This document shows, piece after piece, positions 8,793 through 18,787 of a stretch of 64,000 nt of DNA; position 1 is the stretch's first letter; every line of letters starts with the position of its first letter. Where the stretch lies: positions 2,418,001 through 2,482,000 of the forward strand of contig NZ_FNKU01000001.1 of assembly GCF_900100365.1 (NCBI RefSeq). Direction: 5' to 3'. Made by a program: the position numbers and the translations under genes. Under the pieces are notes generated by a model that saw only the letters and a program-made list of their open reading frames with translations, made no database searches and was not told where the DNA came from. Source of the DNA: Pseudomonas cannabina (GTDB lineage: Bacteria; Pseudomonadota; Gammaproteobacteria; Pseudomonadales; Pseudomonadaceae).

Positions 8793-10871
8793 TCACACAA
8801 GGCCGAGACCGACCAGCAGCATGTCGATCAGCTTGATACCGATAAACGGCACCACGATGCCGCCCAGGCCATAGATCAACAGGTTACGACGCAGCAGATG
8901 CGCCGCGCTGGCGGCCTGCACACGCACGCCACGCAGGGCCAGCGGGATCAGCACGACGATGATCAGCGCGTTGAACACGATGGCCGAGAGAATCGCGCTC
9001 TGCGGGCTGGCCAGGTGCATGATGTTGAGCACACCGAGTTGCGGGTAAATGGCCGCGAACAGGGCGGGCAAGACGGCGAAGTATTTAGCCACGTCGTTAG
9101 CGATGGAGAACGTGGTCAGCGCCCCGCGCGTGACCAGCAATTGCTTGCCGATCTGCACTACGTCCAGCAACTTGGTGGGGTCGCTGTCGAGGTCGACCAT
9201 GTTGGCCGCCTCGCGCGCCGCCTGGGTGCCGTCGTTCATCGCCATGCCGACGTCCGCCTGGGCCAGCGCAGGCGCATCGTTGGCACCGTCGCCGCACATC
9301 GCCACCAGCCGCCCTTCACCCTGTTCCTGACGAATGCGCTCCAGCTTCTTCTCCGGTGTGGCTTCTGCCAGCACATCATCAACACCCGCTTCGGCCGCAA
9401 TCGCCGCGGCGGTCAGCGGGTTATCGCCGGTGACCATCACGGTCCGAATGCCCAGCTTGCGCAGCTCTTCAAAACGCTCGCGAATGCCCGACTTGACCAC
9501 GTCCTTGAGGTGAATCGCGCCCAGCAGCCGGCCATTGGCACACACCAGCAACGGCGTGCCACCGGTCTTGGCGATCTTGTCGACTTCGCGCGCCAGTGCC
9601 GGCGGCAGCTCGCTGCGTTGCATGTTGATGAACGCCAGCAGCGAATCCACTGCGCCCTTGCGGTACACATGGCCCTGATAGTCCACGCCGGACAGACGTG
9701 TATCAGCGCTGAACGGTACGGCCGTCACCGAACCCAGGGTCGGTTCGTTCATCGGGTGCTGCTCGCGCAAGAACTCGACGATGGATTTGCCTTCCGCCGT
9801 ATCGTCGGCCAGCGACGCCAGCAACGCGCCCTCGCCAAGTTCTTTGGGGGGCACGCCAGGTGCCGCGTAGACGGCAGCGCAACGGCGGTTACCGAACGTG
9901 ATGGTGCCGGTCTTGTCCAGCAGCAGCACATGCACATCGCCTGCGGCCTCCACGGCACGACCGGACTTGGCGATCACGTTGAGGCGCACCAGACGGTCCA
10001 TACCGGCGATGCCGATGGCCGACAGCAGGCCGCCGATGGTGGTCGGGATCAGCGTCACCAGCAGCGCCACCAGAAACACCAGCGGCAGGCTGCCCCCGGC
10101 AAAATGGGCGAACGGTTGCAAGGTGATGACCACCAGAAGGAAGATCAGCGTCAGGCCGATCAGCAGGATGTCCAGCGCCACCTCGTTGGGGGTCTTCTGG
10201 CGTTTGGCGCCTTCGACCAGTGCGATCATGCGGTCCAGTGTCGATTCGCCGGGGTTGCTGCTGATGCGGATCAGCAGCCAGTCGGACACCAGCCGGGTGT
10301 TGCCGGTCACCGCCGAGCGGTCGCCGCCGGACTCGCGAATCACCGGCGCGGATTCACCGGTAATCGCGGCTTCGTTGACAGCTGCAATACCTTCGATGAC
10401 TTCGCCGTCACCGGGAATCATTTCCCCGATTTCGACGCGCACTACATCACCCTTGCGCAACTCGCTGGCATTGATCGTGCGCAGGCTGCCGTTCTCATCA
10501 CGGATACGCGCCTTGAGCCCTTCGCTACCGGCCTTGAGGCTGTCAGCGCGTGCCTTGCCACGGCCTTCGGCCAGTGCTTCGGCAAAGTTGGCGAACAGCA
10601 CGGTAAACCACAGCCACAGCGCGATCTGCACGCAGACCGAGGTCGGCACTTGTGGGTCGGGGATGACACACAGCACGGTGGTCAGGATGGCGGTCAGTTC
10701 TACCACGAGCATGACCGGCGAACGCTTGAGCTGGCGCGGGTCGAGCTTGACGAACGCCTGCACCAGCGCCGGGCGCCACAGGGCGGCAATTCCGGTCTTG
10801 GCTGACTCGTTTACCTGCGGTTCGGTGGGTTTCGCAGCAGCACTTTTTGCAGCATCAATAGGTAAGTTCAT
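8793..10871 (-). CDS. kdpB: KdpB catalytic P-type ATPase subunit
   Basis: P-type ATPase of 692 aa that hydrolyses ATP to drive potassium uptake with KdpA. It has the actuator motif TGESAPV, the phosphorylation motif [10 protein letters not shown], the hinge motif [14 protein letters not shown] and seven or so hydrophobic segments. The length matches the family. It begins 10 bases after kdpA and is followed by kdpC. A long open frame on the opposite strand is a GC-driven shadow. Confidence 0.97.
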   Translation of the reverse strand: MNLPIDAAKSAAAKPTEPQVNESAKTGIAALWRPALVQAFVKLDPRQLKRSPVMLVVELTAILTTVLCVIPDPQVPTSVCVQIALWLWFTVLFANFAEALAEGRGKARADSLKAGSEGLKARIRDENGSLRTINASELRKGDVVRVEIGEMIPGDGEVIEGIAAVNEAAITGESAPVIRESGGDRSAVTGNTRLVSDWLLIRISSNPGESTLDRMIALVEGAKRQKTPNEVALDILLIGLTLIFLLVVITLQPFAHFAGGSLPLVFLVALLVTLIPTTIGGLLSAIGIAGMDRLVRLNVIAKSGRAVEAAGDVHVLLLDKTGTITFGNRRCAAVYAAPGVPPKELGEGALLASLADDTAEGKSIVEFLREQHPMNEPTLGSVTAVPFSADTRLSGVDYQGHVYRKGAVDSLLAFINMQRSELPPALAREVDKIAKTGGTPLLVCANGRLLGAIHLKDVVKSGIRERFEELRKLGIRTVMVTGDNPLTAAAIAAEAGVDDVLAEATPEKKLERIRQEQGEGRLVAMCGDGANDAPALAQADVGMAMNDGTQAAREAANMVDLDSDPTKLLDVVQIGKQLLVTRGALTTFSIANDVAKYFAVLPALFAAIYPQLGVLNIMHLASPQSAILSAIVFNALIIVVLIPLALRGVRVQAASAAHLLRRNLLIYGLGGIVVPFIGIKLIDMLLVGLGLV

Positions 10872-10881
10872 GATCGGTTCC

Positions 10882-12576
10882 TCAGAAACCCAGGCTCAGG
10901 TGTTCGGCAATCGGCCCAAGTGCCAGGGTCGGCAGGAAGGTCAAGCCGCCCACCAGCAGAATCGTGACGGTCAGCAAGGTGACGAACAGCAGACCGTGGG
11001 TCGGGAAGCTGTTCTGGCCTTGCGGCGCGGTCTTCTTCATCGCCAGGCTGCCAGCCAGTGCCAGCACCGGCAGGATGTAACCGAAGCGGCCGATAAAGAT
11101 CGCCAGGCTGAGCATCAGGTTGTGGAACACCGTGTTGGCACTGAAACCGCCGAACGCCGAGCCGTTGTTGGCCGTGGCCGAGGTGTAGGCGTAGAGCAAC
11201 TGACTGAAACCGTGCGGGCCGGGGTTACTGATGGCACCGGCCGGGCCTGGCAGGCTGGCGGCAATCGCGCCCAGCACCAGCACGCCGACCGGCATCACCA
11301 GCAGGGTGGCGACCAGCAGCCGCACTTCCTGGGCCTGAAGCTTCTTGCCCAGGTATTCCGGGGTACGGCCAATCATCAGACCTGCGAGGAACACAGCGAT
11401 CAGCACGTTGAGCAGCATGCCGTTGAGGCCGACACCGACGCCGCCGAAGATCACTTCGCCGACCATCATGTTGACCAGCGCGACCATGCCGGTCAGCGAG
11501 TTGAGGCTGTCGTGCATGCCGTTGACCGAGCCGTTGGAGGCCGCAGTGGTAGCGACTGACCACAGCACCGTGCCGGTGGTGCCGAAGCGGGTTTCCTTGC
11601 CTTCGAGCGGTGCGGTCTGCTCGACACCGGCAATGTTCAGCGTCGGGTTGGGCTGGTACTCGGCCCACAGCGAGACCGCGCCGCCGATCAACAGCAAGGC
11701 CAGCATGCAGCCGAGAATGGCGCGGCTCTGGCGCATGTCCTTGACGTAGTGGCCAAAAGTGAACACCAGCGCTGCCGGGATCAGCAGGATCGACACCAGT
11801 TCGAACAGGTTGCTCCACGCCGTCGGGTTCTCGAACGGATGCGCCGAGTTGACGCCGAAGAAACCGCCGCCATTGGTGCCCAACTGCTTGATCGATATCT
11901 GGCTGGCCGCAGGGCCCATCGGCAAGCTCTGGTCAGCGCCTTGCAGGGTCAGCGCGTCGATGTAGTGACCAAAGTTCTGTGGCACGCCCTGCCAGACCAG
12001 AAACACTGCCAGCACGAGGCTTATCGGCAGCAGAGCGTAAAGCGTGGCGCGGGTCATGTCGGCCCAGAAATTACCCAGGCTGTGCGAAGAGCGACGACTG
12101 ATACCGCGACACAACGCGACCAGTACGGCGAGGCCGGTGGCGGCGCTGACAAAATTCTGCACGGTCAGGCCGACCATCTGGCTCAGGTAGCTGAGCGACG
12201 CTTCGCCGCTGTAGGCCTGCCAGTTGGTGTTGGTGACGAAACTCATCGCGGTGTTGAAAGCCAGCGACCACTCCATGCCCGGCAATTGCTGCGGGTTGAG
12301 GGGCAACGCACCTTGCAGCATCAAGATGGCGAACAACACGGCAAAGCCCGCCAGGTTGAACGCCAGCAAGGCCCACGCGTATTGCTTCCAGGATTGCTCT
12401 GTTTTGGGGTCTATGCCGGAAATCCGGTAGCAGGCCCGCTCCACCGGCCCCAGCACCGGGCTGAGCAAGGTGCGCTCGCCCTCCATGACCCGATAAAAGA
12501 AACGCCCCAGCCACGGCGCAGGCGCCAGCAGCAGGACCAGAAAGGCCAGGATCAACAGATAATCGTAACTGTGCAT
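10882..12576 (-). CDS. kdpA: KdpA potassium-binding and translocating subunit
   Basis: Membrane protein of 564 aa related to potassium channels, which selects and moves K+ in the Kdp complex. It contains the filter-region motifs [31 protein letters not shown] and [13 protein letters not shown] and about ten membrane helices. I prefer the ATG at 12576 because AGGAG sits 5 bases upstream; a GTG at 12582 overlaps the kdpF stop as GTGA. Confidence 0.96.
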   Translation of the reverse strand: MHSYDYLLILAFLVLLLAPAPWLGRFFYRVMEGERTLLSPVLGPVERACYRISGIDPKTEQSWKQYAWALLAFNLAGFAVLFAILMLQGALPLNPQQLPGMEWSLAFNTAMSFVTNTNWQAYSGEASLSYLSQMVGLTVQNFVSAATGLAVLVALCRGISRRSSHSLGNFWADMTRATLYALLPISLVLAVFLVWQGVPQNFGHYIDALTLQGADQSLPMGPAASQISIKQLGTNGGGFFGVNSAHPFENPTAWSNLFELVSILLIPAALVFTFGHYVKDMRQSRAILGCMLALLLIGGAVSLWAEYQPNPTLNIAGVEQTAPLEGKETRFGTTGTVLWSVATTAASNGSVNGMHDSLNSLTGMVALVNMMVGEVIFGGVGVGLNGMLLNVLIAVFLAGLMIGRTPEYLGKKLQAQEVRLLVATLLVMPVGVLVLGAIAASLPGPAGAISNPGPHGFSQLLYAYTSATANNGSAFGGFSANTVFHNLMLSLAIFIGRFGYILPVLALAGSLAMKKTAPQGQNSFPTHGLLFVTLLTVTILLVGGLTFLPTLALGPIAEHLSLGF

Positions 12577-12578
12577 GA

Positions 12579-12674
12579 TCACTCCTGACTCTGGTCGGCG
12601 CGCAACAGCGCCACCAGCAGATAGATGAACAGCCCGACTCCCATCAGCAGAGAGATACTATCCATAACGCTCAT
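12579..12674 (-). CDS. kdpF: KdpF small membrane subunit
   Basis: A 31-aa single-helix peptide starting MSVMDSISLLMGVGLFIYLL and ending RADQSQE. It lies immediately upstream of kdpA with its stop overlapping the kdpA region, the position and size of KdpF, which stabilises the Kdp complex. GGGGA precedes the ATG. A second in-frame ATG lies 9 bases inside, so a 28-aa product is also possible. Confidence 0.9.
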   Translation of the reverse strand: MSVMDSISLLMGVGLFIYLLVALLRADQSQE

Positions 12675-12778
12675 TGAAATTTTCCCCATCAGGCAACAAC
12701 CGGATACGGCGCAGGCCGCGTGGGGGGATTGTCCGCAGGCAGGGTGTAAAGACGCGAGATCGACAGACTGGCCGGGGC

Positions 12779-12811
12779 GTAAAGAAGCTGTAAAGAAGCT
12801 GTAAAGAAGCG
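12779..12811 (-). promoter_or_regulatory. Probable KdpE operator: three tandem 11-bp repeats
   Basis: On the minus strand the element CTTCTTTACAG repeats with an 11-base period (third copy ends CTTCTTTACG). It lies about 105 bases upstream of the kdpF start, and a further TTTAC occurs at 12745-12749. OmpR/PhoB-family regulators bind direct repeats with an 11-base period, so this is the likely KdpE site. I cannot place the -10 box with confidence. Confidence 0.65.
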
Positions 12812-12927
12812 CTACAAGCCATACGGCGCAACGCGTACACAGCATTCAGCGCTGTCATTTATGTCAGGTTCGCGGGGAGGCTCTCGGGGGTATCGTGGTG
12901 CGGCAATCTTCAAGGAAGGACTTCACC

Positions 12928-13191
12928 ATGCTTCACGACAAGGGAAAAAAGTGCGGCGCCACACCGCCCTCCCCGGCCACGCCACCCGTTGTCCAGTTGA
13001 CCGTCAAGGAACGACAGATCCTGGAATGGGTGGCAATCGGTAAAACGGCGTGGGAGATATCACGCATCCAGGAGTGTTCGGAGGCAACGGTTCACTTTCA
13101 CACCAGCAACATCCGCAGGAAGTTCGGGGTGACGTCGTTGAGGGCGGCGCTGGTGATGGCGATCAGGCAGGGGGGGATTTTGGTGGAGTGA
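12928..13191 (+). CDS. Small LuxR-type DNA-binding regulator
   Basis: An 87-aa protein that is essentially only a LuxR-family helix-turn-helix (about residues 25-85): [20 protein letters not shown], then [19 protein letters not shown] and [17 protein letters not shown]. There is no autoinducer or receiver domain. I chose the ATG at 12928 because AAGGA lies just upstream. It is transcribed away from kdpFABC and converges on the RHS gene. Target genes are unknown; location at the island edge makes it a candidate local regulator. Confidence 0.8.
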   Translation: MLHDKGKKCGATPPSPATPPVVQLTVKERQILEWVAIGKTAWEISRIQECSEATVHFHTSNIRRKFGVTSLRAALVMAIRQGGILVE

Positions 13192-13341
13192 TTAATTTCT
13201 TGAATACCCCAGAAAGCTCATTGACCTATCGCGAACACAATAGAAGGAAACTAATGTATTCGCTTGTGCTGGCAGTCAGCGATCTTTTCGGTCGCGGGAT
13301 GCGCAAGAGGGCACAAAAAACTTGCGCCCCTTGCCATATTG

Positions 13342-16300
13342 CTAGCTGAATCGGATACCAATGCTAACGCGTTGGATCTTATTTACAACGGTGCCCTGAG
13401 GTTCCGCTGATATATCTGTTAACCATGCCTGAACCCTGTCTGGATCATAATTTGACGCAGGATTCAATATTGATCCCGACCTTGTGCTTGAAGAAGACCT
13501 TGAACTTGCTAATGCAGGACCAGCAGCATTGTCAGGTGCAGTCCACCCCCCGCCTTTAGAGGTTTCTGGAAGTAAAATGGCATGTCTACGCGCCTTACTT
13601 GCATTCGCTGTTTCGATAACAGGCTCACTACGCGCTGCATGAGAGAATGCATTGCGCTTGCCTGGAAACCGCGAGGGGCCTGCTGAAGACTGTCTATACC
13701 AATCACCTTCAAAAACTGCATCTGCCTCGAAAAAATAGAAACCCACTGCTTCAGATTGCGACTGACTAGCTAGCGGCCTGACAGAGGTCGACGGACTAGC
13801 AGTTAGATTGGCAGACGTTGTCTTGACAGGCGGTTTTTTAGGAGTTTTGCTTACAGCATTTCGAAGCCACCTAAACAGAGAAAATAGATAGCCTTTATGC
13901 CCCGTCGGATCCCGCTTACCCACCGGGTCCCCCTCGACATACGCATACCCATTCACCCCCCCTTCGCCAAACGGACTCCAGCTATCGGGACTGTTGAAGC
14001 GCATCAACACCGGGCTGTAGGCCCGATAACCATTGCCCAGCATTTGCCAGCCGGTATCGGCCTCGGCCAGTTCGCCGTTGAACCCCAGCTTGCCGAGTGG
14101 TAGAGCTTCACCGCTGGCATGGCCGTAGGCTGTATACCTCCTCCGGTTGAACCCATTGCCACCCATCTCGCCCAGCACACTATTGCTGCCGTCGGTGGCG
14201 AGCAGCAGCGTGTGGTCACTCTGCTGTTCAGCCAGCAGGTAGTCGTCGCCACGCATGAAGGTGCTCTGGACCTGGTTGCCGAGTTGATTGGCCAGCTCTC
14301 CGTCGCGATAGAAGCGCAGGTCCCTGTCGCCGCCACGGGTCTCCCCGGTCAGTTGGTCCTGGGGGTCATACTGGTAGTGAATGCCGGCTGAGGGCGTGCC
14401 TACTTCGATCAGGCGGCCGAGGGGGACGTATTTAAGCGTGCGCCCGGCTTCGTCGATGTCCAGATTGCCGTCCAGGTCATAGTGAAGCTTGATTTCAGGC
14501 GGGTAGTATTCTTCATTGCTGTTCTCGACCCGGCTCAATTGCACGGGATCGTCACCTTCGTAAAAATACCGGGCATTGTTGGTACCGCCATCGAAGCGGG
14601 TCGTGACGACCGTCAGGTTGTTCGCGCCATCGAAAATGAAATTCTGCGCGAGCAGGGTCCTGCCATAGGGGTCCACCGGCCGTTGAGTTCCCGTGCATTG
14701 GTATTGAATCAGGCGACCGGACGTATCGTAGCGGTAGGTTTCGTCACGGAGTATTTCCGTGCCCTGGCTCAGGGTACGCTGGACCATGTCATCCACATCG
14801 TCATAGACCTGAACCATCTGTTGCTCGACACCGTCGAGGTCAAACGTACGCGTTACTTCCCGACCCAGGTCATCATATTCAAGGCTGATCGCGACGGTTC
14901 TCTCGCGGCTGCCGTCGGTCTTGTCGGTGGTGGTGATTTTTGCGAGGCGACCAAAGACAGTGTCGTAGTCGAACGTTGAATAGACCTCACCCAGCGAGGT
15001 TTCGTAAAGACGACCGAAGTTGTCATAGCGATTGACCTGCTCCTGTCCCAGTACGTCGGTGTAAGACAGCAGCAGACCCTGTCGGCTGTAGCTGTAGAAC
15101 ATGTCGTAGGTTTTGCCTGCCGAGGTACGCTTCTCGCTTTTCAGCGATCCGGTACTGTAATACGTGCGATCCAGTGTCTCGCCCTGCTCCGAGGAATGAA
15201 TCAGACGAGCATTCTGCTCATCGTAAGTGTAATCGGCAGCCACACCCGGCTCCGCAATCCGGGCCGGCCCCGACTCTTTCAGCGGATCGACTTCGCGGGT
15301 GGTTTCAGGGTCAGGCACAGCTTCGGACTGCACCCTGCGCCACGGCTCATCGCCGACCTGGGGCTTGTATTCATAGTCGATTTTCCGCTTGCTGGGCAGG
15401 GTTACCGTTTTGAGTTGCAGCAGACCAGGGTCGTAAACAAGCGTACGTTTACGCCCCCCCGTGACAGAACTGACCAGACGATCCAGCCCATCGAACTCCT
15501 GCTCTCCCAGCACAATGCTTTTGCCGTTGTGCTCGATGCCGATACTGACGGGCAGGTCTTCGCTGCTGTAGGTTGCATAGCTGCGACGCACGATGGCCCG
15601 GCTTGGCAATGTAGACTCGATCACCCGATCGAAGACGTCGTAAACAGAGGTGGTGCGTCGCCCGCCGTTTGCCTCTCCGACAATTTCCTCGACACGGCGG
15701 CCAAGGCCGTCGTAATGGTACTGGCTCAGACTGACCGAGTTTTCAGCCTTATCCTTTCGCTCACTACGGGTCGGCTGTTCGAACAGGTTCATCCAGGTCT
15801 CGGTGAACTCGCTCTTCCCGCCACAGTTACCTTCGATCCAGCTACGCTGAATCGGACCCTGCGATTGCACCGTGCCAATGGGGTCGGTCTCTTCGAACGT
15901 CTTGACGTTATCCGGGCCGGTGACGCAGCGCTGTTCGCCCCAATCGTCGTATTCGAAGACGCTCTTGAGCGCCAGATCCTGCTGGCCCAGCCAGTCGAAC
16001 TCGGTTTCACTGACCATGAGCCCCCACGCATCGTAAACAGCCGCGTAGGTCTGGCGAGGCTTGTCGGCGCGCGCAGGGTTATCTGCGTCATCCCGCTCCT
16101 CATAGACGACTCGGTTGAGGCCATCGAAGTGGCTGGAGGTTTTTACCCCCTTGACGTCGATGAGCGTCTGCATGGCTTGATCAGTCGCCCTGGCACACAG
16201 CTGATACTCGTAACTTCTGGTCGCCTTGTAGGTTTCATCATTTGGCGCCACGGTTTCACTCAGTACACGCCGCAGGCTGTCGTAGACATAACGGATTTCC

Positions 16301-18162
16301 ACGTTGTTGTCGTCGCGATTGAGCAAGGGTTCGCCATTGAGCAGAGAATCCTCCAGCGTAATGACCTTCATCGCGCCATCGAAGCCGGTCACGGTCTGTA
16401 CGGTTTGCAGCACCGTCGCGGTGTAACGATTGATCTGCGGGGCACTTTCAGTGGTGCTCTCGAGGGGGCGCACAGGAATGCTGTAGGCATACGCTGTGCT
16501 GGTCTTCTTCCCGCCCATGATCACTTGCTGCAGTTTGAGCCGACCGTGCAGGGCTGCGTTGTTCGGCTCATCGAAGTATTCATAGGTCGTGCGTTGCTGT
16601 TCCTGCTCACCCTCAGGGGCCTGTATCAATAAGGTCTCGCTTTGCGGTGCAAGCCATTCCTGTCGCTGGCCGCCATCCACCGCAGGCAACGCCAGGTAGC
16701 GATAGCGGGTGACAAGGACCGGTGCCTTGCCGTAGCAGGACACTGCCGGGATGACCTTGCTGCTTTTCATCCAGCGGACGAAGCCTTCAGGGTCTGGCGG
16801 GCATCCGTCCTCGCCGGCGGATGGATACCACTCACTGACCTCGACCACACCGTTGGCCTGAGTCTGAGTGAGCAGATTACCGTGCTTGTCATAAGTGCTG
16901 CTGACAGTCTCGCTGCGCGGCACACTGCCGTCTAACGACAGCCGCCAGGTGGTCTCTACCTCTTTGGGTAACTGACAGTAGGCAGGCTGAGTCAAAAAGG
17001 GTTGTCCCGGCTCGATGTAGTAACGAGTGTCCACCTGCATGACGGTGAGGTTCTTGCGCGTGGTTTCTCGAGTGAGCAGGTGAAACTGGTTGAAGGTCCG
17101 TTCGATGCTGCGCTCGGCATCGGCCTTGCCCGCGACCTGCAAACGCAGTGTCTCGGTCGACGAATACTCGTACGGCTCCGCCCCGAGGTATCGATACAGA
17201 TTGTCCAGACCATTGTCTTCCCAGGCGATATCCAGCCCCGCGCCCAGAAAGTTGCGCTCGCGCCCGGCGCTGTCCTGGTAAGTGTAATAAACGTCCATTT
17301 GCGCCTGACCCAGGCCGGGCGTCGTGCGATGGCGCGTGACTCTGGGCAGAGCGGGACGTGCCGCCCTCGCAGGAAACTGATGGCCGCTGTCGGTATAAAA
17401 GATCTCTTCCCGACCGCCAACGGGTGTTTCCACCGACGTGATGCATAAATGCTCACGGATCGTGCTGTATGCAAAACGCCAGGAAGCAGCATTGTCAGTC
17501 GGCAATTCGATACGGTTGACATGGTGATTCGATCCGGCCAGCACCATCACGAAGGTCGCATCCGGGCCATCGCCAGTGGTCATGCGCAGCTTCACCGACG
17601 TTGCGTCGCGGCTGATGCCGAGCAGGAGCTGACCCGAGTCATCCTTGATTTCGCTGAGCATCTGATGCACGCCGAAAGAGGCATAACCCAGCGTGACACT
17701 GTGACCTTCAGGGGCGAATACGCGCACCGGCAGCGCGACTCTGTTGGTGCCGCTGCCGCGCATTTCGAGCTGCTCCACCAGACCGGACTTGTGCATCACC
17801 CGGTAGTGGCTATCGTCCTCCTTGTACAAGTGGAAGCTGTCGATTTTCTTTTCCGACATCAGCATCTGGCCGTTGCCGGTTTCATCGACCTTGAATGTCT
17901 CGCCGCTGCTCAGCGATACGATCTGGTTACCCGGATCGTACTGCGACAATTGCAGGTTCCAGCCGAGACCAAAGCCGCTGTCCTGGCGGTTGAGAGGGTT
18001 ATAACTGAGCGCCAGCGGCATGCCCGGGCCACGCAATCCGTTGGTTTTGACATCGGGCAGGGTGATCGCCACCGTGTATTGCCCGGTGCGGGGGTCAACG
18101 CCGCTCTGTACATAACTGAGAAAGTTGAACGCGTTGGAGTGTACGGAAGTCGATGCTGTCAT
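13342..18162 (-). CDS. RHS-repeat protein with variable C-terminal tip (RHS1)
   Basis: Giant 1606-aa protein of the RHS/YD-repeat class, which folds into a hollow shell around a C-terminal toxin. It begins MTASTSVHSNAFNFLSYVQS, then GVDPRTGQYTVAITLPD, as does RHS2 at 28639. YD-type repeats (RYDNFGRLYE, YDPQDQLTGE) fill the middle. The core ends near residue 1420 with RFNSPDSWSPFGEGGVNGYA and KRDPTGH. The last 180 residues (to 13342) are unrelated to RHS2 and more AT-rich in DNA, typical of exchangeable toxin tips; I recognise no toxin fold. No signal peptide is evident. A GAGG lies about 10 bases before the ATG. No obvious immunity gene follows. Confidence 0.9.
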   Translation of the reverse strand: MTASTSVHSNAFNFLSYVQSGVDPRTGQYTVAITLPDVKTNGLRGPGMPLALSYNPLNRQDSGFGLGWNLQLSQYDPGNQIVSLSSGETFKVDETGNGQMLMSEKKIDSFHLYKEDDSHYRVMHKSGLVEQLEMRGSGTNRVALPVRVFAPEGHSVTLGYASFGVHQMLSEIKDDSGQLLLGISRDATSVKLRMTTGDGPDATFVMVLAGSNHHVNRIELPTDNAASWRFAYSTIREHLCITSVETPVGGREEIFYTDSGHQFPARAARPALPRVTRHRTTPGLGQAQMDVYYTYQDSAGRERNFLGAGLDIAWEDNGLDNLYRYLGAEPYEYSSTETLRLQVAGKADAERSIERTFNQFHLLTRETTRKNLTVMQVDTRYYIEPGQPFLTQPAYCQLPKEVETTWRLSLDGSVPRSETVSSTYDKHGNLLTQTQANGVVEVSEWYPSAGEDGCPPDPEGFVRWMKSSKVIPAVSCYGKAPVLVTRYRYLALPAVDGGQRQEWLAPQSETLLIQAPEGEQEQQRTTYEYFDEPNNAALHGRLKLQQVIMGGKKTSTAYAYSIPVRPLESTTESAPQINRYTATVLQTVQTVTGFDGAMKVITLEDSLLNGEPLLNRDDNNVEIRYVYDSLRRVLSETVAPNDETYKATRSYEYQLCARATDQAMQTLIDVKGVKTSSHFDGLNRVVYEERDDADNPARADKPRQTYAAVYDAWGLMVSETEFDWLGQQDLALKSVFEYDDWGEQRCVTGPDNVKTFEETDPIGTVQSQGPIQRSWIEGNCGGKSEFTETWMNLFEQPTRSERKDKAENSVSLSQYHYDGLGRRVEEIVGEANGGRRTTSVYDVFDRVIESTLPSRAIVRRSYATYSSEDLPVSIGIEHNGKSIVLGEQEFDGLDRLVSSVTGGRKRTLVYDPGLLQLKTVTLPSKRKIDYEYKPQVGDEPWRRVQSEAVPDPETTREVDPLKESGPARIAEPGVAADYTYDEQNARLIHSSEQGETLDRTYYSTGSLKSEKRTSAGKTYDMFYSYSRQGLLLSYTDVLGQEQVNRYDNFGRLYETSLGEVYSTFDYDTVFGRLAKITTTDKTDGSRERTVAISLEYDDLGREVTRTFDLDGVEQQMVQVYDDVDDMVQRTLSQGTEILRDETYRYDTSGRLIQYQCTGTQRPVDPYGRTLLAQNFIFDGANNLTVVTTRFDGGTNNARYFYEGDDPVQLSRVENSNEEYYPPEIKLHYDLDGNLDIDEAGRTLKYVPLGRLIEVGTPSAGIHYQYDPQDQLTGETRGGDRDLRFYRDGELANQLGNQVQSTFMRGDDYLLAEQQSDHTLLLATDGSNSVLGEMGGNGFNRRRYTAYGHASGEALPLGKLGFNGELAEADTGWQMLGNGYRAYSPVLMRFNSPDSWSPFGEGGVNGYAYVEGDPVGKRDPTGHKGYLFSLFRWLRNAVSKTPKKPPVKTTSANLTASPSTSVRPLASQSQSEAVGFYFFEADAVFEGDWYRQSSAGPSRFPGKRNAFSHAARSEPVIETANASKARRHAILLPETSKGGGWTAPDNAAGPALASSRSSSSTRSGSILNPASNYDPDRVQAWLTDISAEPQGTVVNKIQRVSIGIRFS

Positions 18163-18253
18163 GTTCCATGAACCTCGAACTTTATGTATTAAGATAACCG
18201 CCGCCCACGGGGCGACGGTTAAGCAGGCCTGACAAGTCCAGTTGTACTAACGG

Positions 18254-18739
18254 CTAACTCGATACATCGACACGGACGCAGGATAACTTGCCCTTTATAT
18301 TTTCATCACCGTCATACGACTTGATCACAACAACGCCGCGACTGACGATGGTGCCGACCGGTTTGCTTCTGAGCTGGTCGAGGGATATCCATTTTGTTGT
18401 CAAGGGGTCGATATACGTCTCGAGTCCAAATACCCAGCCTCCTGAATCATCACAATCTCTGGATTCCAGGTATATCCTCATGGCTGAGCGCACGTTATCC
18501 AGTTTGATGAAACTCATCTGATCGTTCGTGCACGAATGATCGCCCTTGTTGAGGTAAACCGTGTCGTCCTGGGCGGTAAAGGTGCAGTTCTTGCCTCCGC
18601 CATCGGCGTTTTCTGCAAGCATGATCAGTCGAATCGCCTGTGCCTGGGGCTTTGGCACGGGGCTGTGGGACGGGACGAGCGTACAGCCTGTCAAACCCGT
18701 AAGCGCCATGCAGGCCAAGGTTTTACTTAACGCATTCAT
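18254..18739 (-). CDS. Putative lipoprotein upstream of RHS1
   Basis: A 161-aa protein with signal sequence and lipobox LTGC (Cys near residue 19). The mature domain contains four more Cys residues (KNCTF, HSCTND, RDCDD, LSCVRV), suggesting two disulfides in the periplasm. AGGGAG precedes the ATG. It lies between the P47-like gene and RHS1 in the same direction, about 90 bases before RHS1, so it may be co-transcribed and act as an accessory or immunity factor; that is inference. I recognise no family. Confidence 0.75.
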   Translation of the reverse strand: MNALSKTLACMALTGLTGCTLVPSHSPVPKPQAQAIRLIMLAENADGGGKNCTFTAQDDTVYLNKGDHSCTNDQMSFIKLDNVRSAMRIYLESRDCDDSGGWVFGLETYIDPLTTKWISLDQLRSKPVGTIVSRGVVVIKSYDGDENIKGKLSCVRVDVSS

Positions 18740-18787
18740 GATAATGACTCCCTGTCAGTGTGTTACGTCCATGGCTCATTCGGGCTT

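Noticed and set aside
8358..10805. 815-codon open frame opposite kdpB/kdpC
   Set aside because: Antisense shadow of clearly conserved genes; composition rich in His/Gln/Arg typical of reverse-frame artefacts.
9898..11559. 553-codon open frame opposite kdpB/kdpA
   Set aside because: Shadow frame spanning two real genes and their junction.
13254..13349. Small frame MYSLVLAVSDLFGRG... of 31 codons with AAGGA upstream
   Set aside because: Overlaps the RHS1 stop on the other strand, no conservation evidence; possible but unsupported.
15196..16632. 478-codon frame opposite RHS1
   Set aside because: Shadow of the repetitive RHS gene.
18196..18220. AACCGCCGCCC/GGGCGACGGTT hairpin between the lipoprotein and RHS1 genes
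   Set aside because: One mismatch and no T run; too weak to list as a terminator, although it could attenuate RHS1 transcription.
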